Below are positions 58,505 through 64,000 of a stretch of 64,000 bases of DNA, in pieces. Location: positions 2,327,001 through 2,391,000 of the forward strand of contig CALZFC010000045.1 of assembly GCA_945643635.1 (NCBI GenBank), read 5' to 3'. Each line of letters opens with the position of its first letter. Positions within the stretch are counted from its first letter, which is position 1. Under the pieces are notes generated by a model. It did not search any database and was not told where the DNA came from. It saw only the letters and a list, made by a program, of their open reading frames with translations. Made by a program: the position numbers and the translations under genes. Source of the stretch: Allodiplogaster sudhausi. Lineage: Eukaryota; Nematoda; Chromadorea; Rhabditida; Diplogasteridae.

Positions 58505-58600
58505 AGAGCGAAAGAGAGAGAACGAGATAGAGAGAAAGCGAGAGAGAGAGAGGGAGAGTTCGAGAGAGAGAGAGAGAGAGTGCGAGACAGAGAAAGAGAG
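58429..58600 (+). repeat. (GA)n tract
   Basis: Purine run with GCGAGA units just past the end of the HSD17B12-like gene; probably in its 3' UTR or flank. Confidence 0.95.
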
Positions 58601-58614
58601 AGATCGTCTTGTGC

Positions 58615-61079
58615 TCATGCATTGGCTCGTTTCTTGACTGTGACCTCCTCTGCGTCTGTCCTCGCTCTCTCCTCCGCGGCATGAAGTTTCTCCAGACGAC
58701 GGCGATGCGCTGCGTAGATTGGCATCAGGGCATACTTTAGAAGAGACCAGGGCAGGAGGTGGCGGAGGAGCATCTGGAGAGAGAGAGAGAAAGCGAGAGA
58801 AAGAGAGAAAGCGAGAGAAGGAGAGGGATAGGGAGAGCGAGATGGAGAGAGCGAGAGAAAGAAAGAGTGAGAAAGAGGGACTGAGTGAGAGAGAGACGGG
58901 GAGAGACAGAACAGAGAGAGGGAGAGGAAAAGATGAAGATAAAGAGAGAAAGAAAGGGATAGAGAGAGGCAGAGACCGAGAATGAGGAGGGAGAGGCAGC
59001 CGAGCCATAGATAGTGAGCAAGAGAAAATTCATTGATTGCTCTCTAATAATTTTGTTCTAAGCTGCAAGAATCATTCAGTTTGTATCACTTCTATATTTG
59101 ATAATAAATTTTGATTGTTGAAATATCATATAATACAAGTTTGCGTTCCAATTCAGCGAATGACATGAATAACTGTGAAAAAGCCAACTTGAATCTCATG
59201 GTTGAAGCAGCCGCTCGTCACTCGCACCAATCCGAGGGTGCCCACTGCGGCACGCGCGAACACATCAGGCATCACGACGAAGAGAGAGCCAGTCTGGTGA
59301 GAAAGAGAGAGAGCAAGAGAGAGAGAGAGAGCGAGAGAGAGAGAGAGAGAGCGAGAGAGAGCGAGAGAGAGCGAGAGAGAGAGAGATTGAGAGAGATTGA
59401 GAGAGAGAGAGGGAGAAGGAGAGAGAGCGAGAGGGAGAGAGCGAGAGAGCGAGAGGGAGAGGGAGAGAGGGAGCGAGAGAGAGAGCGAGAGAGAGAGAAA
59501 GAGAAAGAGAGAGAGAGAGAGAGAGAGTAATACCTTATAGAATGTCATATTGGTGGCCACGAGGGAGGGCGTGAGGCACTGTACGCGGATGGTGGCTCGT
59601 TCTCGGTCGATGCACTCGGCGAGGAAGGACATGACTGACTTGGCCGCGCAGTACGTGGCGATTCCAGGGATGGGACGGAAGCCTGAAGAAGCAGGTCACA
59701 GCAGTTGACTAAGTAAGCACCACCAAAGAGTTTCCTTGTTGAGATAGCCAGGGATCTAAAAATAAAGAAGAAGCTGACTCTGGCTGGACGACAGAACGAC
59801 AATTTGCCCGCCGCCGTGCTGTTCCATCGTTGGGATTATGGCTGCGAGGAACTGAAACAATCATAACGACTTTGTAAAATAAGATAATCTTCCATATCAA
59901 AAACATTAGCATATCGAAAAGATCTAGCTAAGGCAAGCAAAAAAAAATACAAGCATTATTCAATTCATGCAGTTATAATGAACCAATTCCATTTTTTTAT
60001 TTGAGAATTGCTTATTATTCCGCAGCCGCTTTTGTGCATTATTGTTCCGCTTGAATGTCCCGCTCAGAACAACATATTCTTAGAATCCTCAAGGCTTATC
60101 AGAGAAGAGGAGACTAATCCACCTCGGCAGAGGCCATTCCATTGACACGCAGAATCTGCATGTCAGCCTCAGGGAAGTCTCCGAATCGCTCGAGATTCTC
60201 TCGGCCGACGCCGACGCTGTGCACTGGGCGGGGGAGGGGAAACATTCAGTTTGATTCGTAATACTCACCAAACAAGAAGTGAAAATGCTCACCAACAAGT
60301 CCAACGTCGTGCGAGTCGAGAGTCGGCCTGAGTCTGGCCATCTCATCAGTGGCAAAGTCAAAGAGAACCGTCTTCACGTCGCAGCCATGCTGAAGCTCTG
60401 CAAAACACGACCTTTTACGCTTGCTTTAATGAACTTTGCTATTTCTAAAGTCTTAAAAATCTAAATAGATAATTTAAAATTATAAATTATTCGAATAATA
60501 AAAAAATATGAGTTAAATGCAAACTCTTCCTACCAAGATATGCCTGGACGTCAGCGAGCTTGTGAGCGGAGCGTCCGATGAGGATGAATTTGCGCAGACC
60601 GCGACGCACCAATTCGTACGCGTACGCCTTGCCGATTCCATCCGTTCCGCCCGTTACGACTCAAGGGAAAAAGTTATCAAAATAAAAAGGCTAAATTTAA
60701 GCTATTTAAATTCTTGTGTGAATCTGTCGCTTCTTTTCACATTCTGGCAGTTGATGGTCATCGATGATTTGCTTATGGTATTCGTCTACTGATTTTATCT
60801 TCATGCACTTGCTGTTTTCACATATCATTGGGCTTATTGGAAGAATTTTGAAAGAAAGAAAATAGTGCACCGGACAGACAAGATTTTATCTAGTTTTAAA
60901 AAGGAATACGAAAGGTAGCGCTTAGAGAGAGGAAAAGGAAAAAAGGGTGAGAACTTAAGAAAGGAAGTGACACAATATTGAATTTTTAAAGGACAGTCGA
61001 CAAATTGTCAATTTTTTTTCTTATTTGTCCATCATCGATGCTGTGCGCTGCAGCAACTTTGTGTGAACAGAACAAAAAG

Positions 61080-61120
<41 letters not shown>

Positions 61121-61956
61121 GGTTGAACTAGAAAGGAAGGAAGAAGCGGTTGTCTCTCACGAAGTGGCAAATGGAAATGGTTTGTTAATCATTGATCGAA
61201 TTGGTGGGCTGCCACTAAATGGCCGCCAAAACACAAAGCAAAGGGCAAGAGCTCCTCAAGGTGAGGTACATACGGATGTATGTACATACATACATACATT
61301 TGAATTTTTTTTTGCTTGTGTATACTATTAAGATATTAACAACTTCCATTCATGTACAAATAATCTATCTCTATCTCCTTCTTTCTCTCGTCTTCAGCTT
61401 CTTTCTCTTTCTCCATCCCTTAATCAGCTGATTTCTGTTTTGTTTGTAACCGAATATATGTCGATAATTCGTTCCTCTAAAAGAAAGCGATGACAGGAAT
61501 GATAAATAGAATGAGATACGGAGAGGGTGGGAGAGAGTTTTGAAAGAAAAAAAAAGATACTTTGAAATAAAGAGAACGAGAAAGGAAGAAAGAAATGGAA
61601 AAAGGGAGAACGAGCCCTAACAAAGCCATGCTCACCTGTCCATCGTGCTCGATATTTGTGTAGAGGTGGTGTGTAGAAGAAGGGAGCGATCAGGTAAACA
61701 AATATTGCCTAGAAGTAATTCACAAGTTTTTATTATGAATAAAGAAAAAGAAACACTAATAAAAATAATGCCTAAAAAGAATAAAATAAAATGAATTCAA
61801 TCATCTCCCTTTCTTTCTTAATCTCCTCTTCCAAAATGGCCTCTCTCCTAGTATTGTGATTATCCCTAGCTGACTCACCTCCAGGATGGCTAGCATGGTT
61901 CGTACGAGACGGTAGCTGACGTAGACGGAGAGCACAGCTACCGCCGTCTCCAGCAT
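58615..61956 (-). CDS. HSD17B12: 17-beta-HSD12/LET-767-type 3-ketoacyl-CoA reductase (SDR)
   Basis: Likely endoplasmic-reticulum reductase for the second step of very-long-chain fatty-acid elongation, possibly also acting on steroids. Nine in-phase exons give about 322 residues (human 312): 61879-61956, 61636-61708, 60534-60659, 60293-60397, 60123-60223, 59779-59851, 59534-59682, 59189-59293 and 58615-58773. Two hydrophobic N-terminal exons precede the NADPH site [15 protein letters not shown]. The catalytic Ser lies in VVLSSSQS, and Tyr and Lys in [20 protein letters not shown] and [13 protein letters not shown] match the family's later segments. A hydrophobic stretch ([17 protein letters not shown]) and a Lys/Arg-rich tail close it. 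The usual NNxG structural motif reads HSVG here. The intron between 59534 and 59293 is almost entirely CT repeat on the coding strand. Confidence 0.92.
58776..58980 (+). repeat. (GA)n tract in the last HSD17B12 intron
   Basis: On the coding strand this is a 200-base CT tract ending at the acceptor of the last exon (CTCTCCAG). Confidence 0.95.
59298..59528 (+). repeat. (GA)n tract filling an HSD17B12 intron
   Basis: About 230 bases. The intron (59294-59533) consists of little else. Confidence 0.95.

Positions 61957-64000
<2,044 letters not shown>

Larger units (their letters stand above)
53829..58614. other. Intergenic, repeat-rich
   Basis: CT and GA tracts at 55238-55306, 55420-55456, 55870-55920, 56005-56045, 56453-56489, 57262-57297 and 57689-57800. 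The exon-like island at 54181-54303 is listed separately. Confidence 0.5.

Overview
The window is eukaryotic nuclear DNA from an animal. Genes are spliced into many small exons, with introns from about 50 bp to about 2 kb. Several start codons follow closely on a TTTCAG- or TTTTAG-like acceptor, as expected for spliced-leader trans-splicing. A nematode or another small invertebrate fits best, but that is inference: no rRNA or mitochondrial marker is present. The most striking feature at base level is the density of (GA)n/(CT)n microsatellites. They generate the many artefactual Ser-Leu-rich and Arg-Glu-rich ORFs.

I rebuilt ten genes by hand, checking splice sites and reading phase exon by exon. 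From left to right: (1) a PACRG-like axonemal microtubule protein, minus strand, 3148-7113; (2) an anion-type Cys-loop ligand-gated channel of glutamate/glycine-receptor type, minus, 7809-12756, 18 exons; (3) a small secreted Ly6/three-finger-like cysteine-rich protein, plus, 19176-20325; (4) the ARL1 GTPase, minus, 21559-23016; (5) the ribosome-biogenesis factor KRI1, minus, 23461-28441, 17 exons; (6) the exon-junction-complex helicase eIF4A3, plus, 28758-31676; (7) a TMEM59-family single-pass membrane protein, minus, 34180-37434; (8) the mitochondrial AAA chaperone BCS1, minus, 42496-45704; (9) the ribosome-collision E3 ligase ZNF598/Hel2, plus, 47818-53828, 20 exons; (10) a 17-beta-HSD12/LET-767-type 3-ketoacyl-CoA reductase, minus, 58615-61956. 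An exon-like segment at the right edge (63753-64000) suggests an eleventh gene running out of the window. KRI1/eIF4A3 and BCS1/ZNF598 are head-to-head pairs. The genes do not form one pathway; this is a housekeeping neighbourhood with neuronal and ciliary genes at the left.

Non-genic structure of note: a recent, nearly identical 1.1-kb tandem duplication that captured the last codons of eIF4A3 and creates a chimeric ORF at its junction; a decayed KRI1 exon inside both duplicate copies; a 1.76-kb element with inverted termini flanked by TA in the BCS1/ZNF598 promoter interval; a roughly 110-bp-arm hairpin element in a KRI1 intron; several GC-AG introns; one BCS1 intron without a recognisable AG acceptor; and CT microsatellites abutting 3' splice sites.

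Long gene-free stretches (1-3147, 12757-19175, 37435-42495, 53829-58614, 61957-63752) are mostly purine/pyrimidine simple repeats, with a few unresolved exon-like islands.
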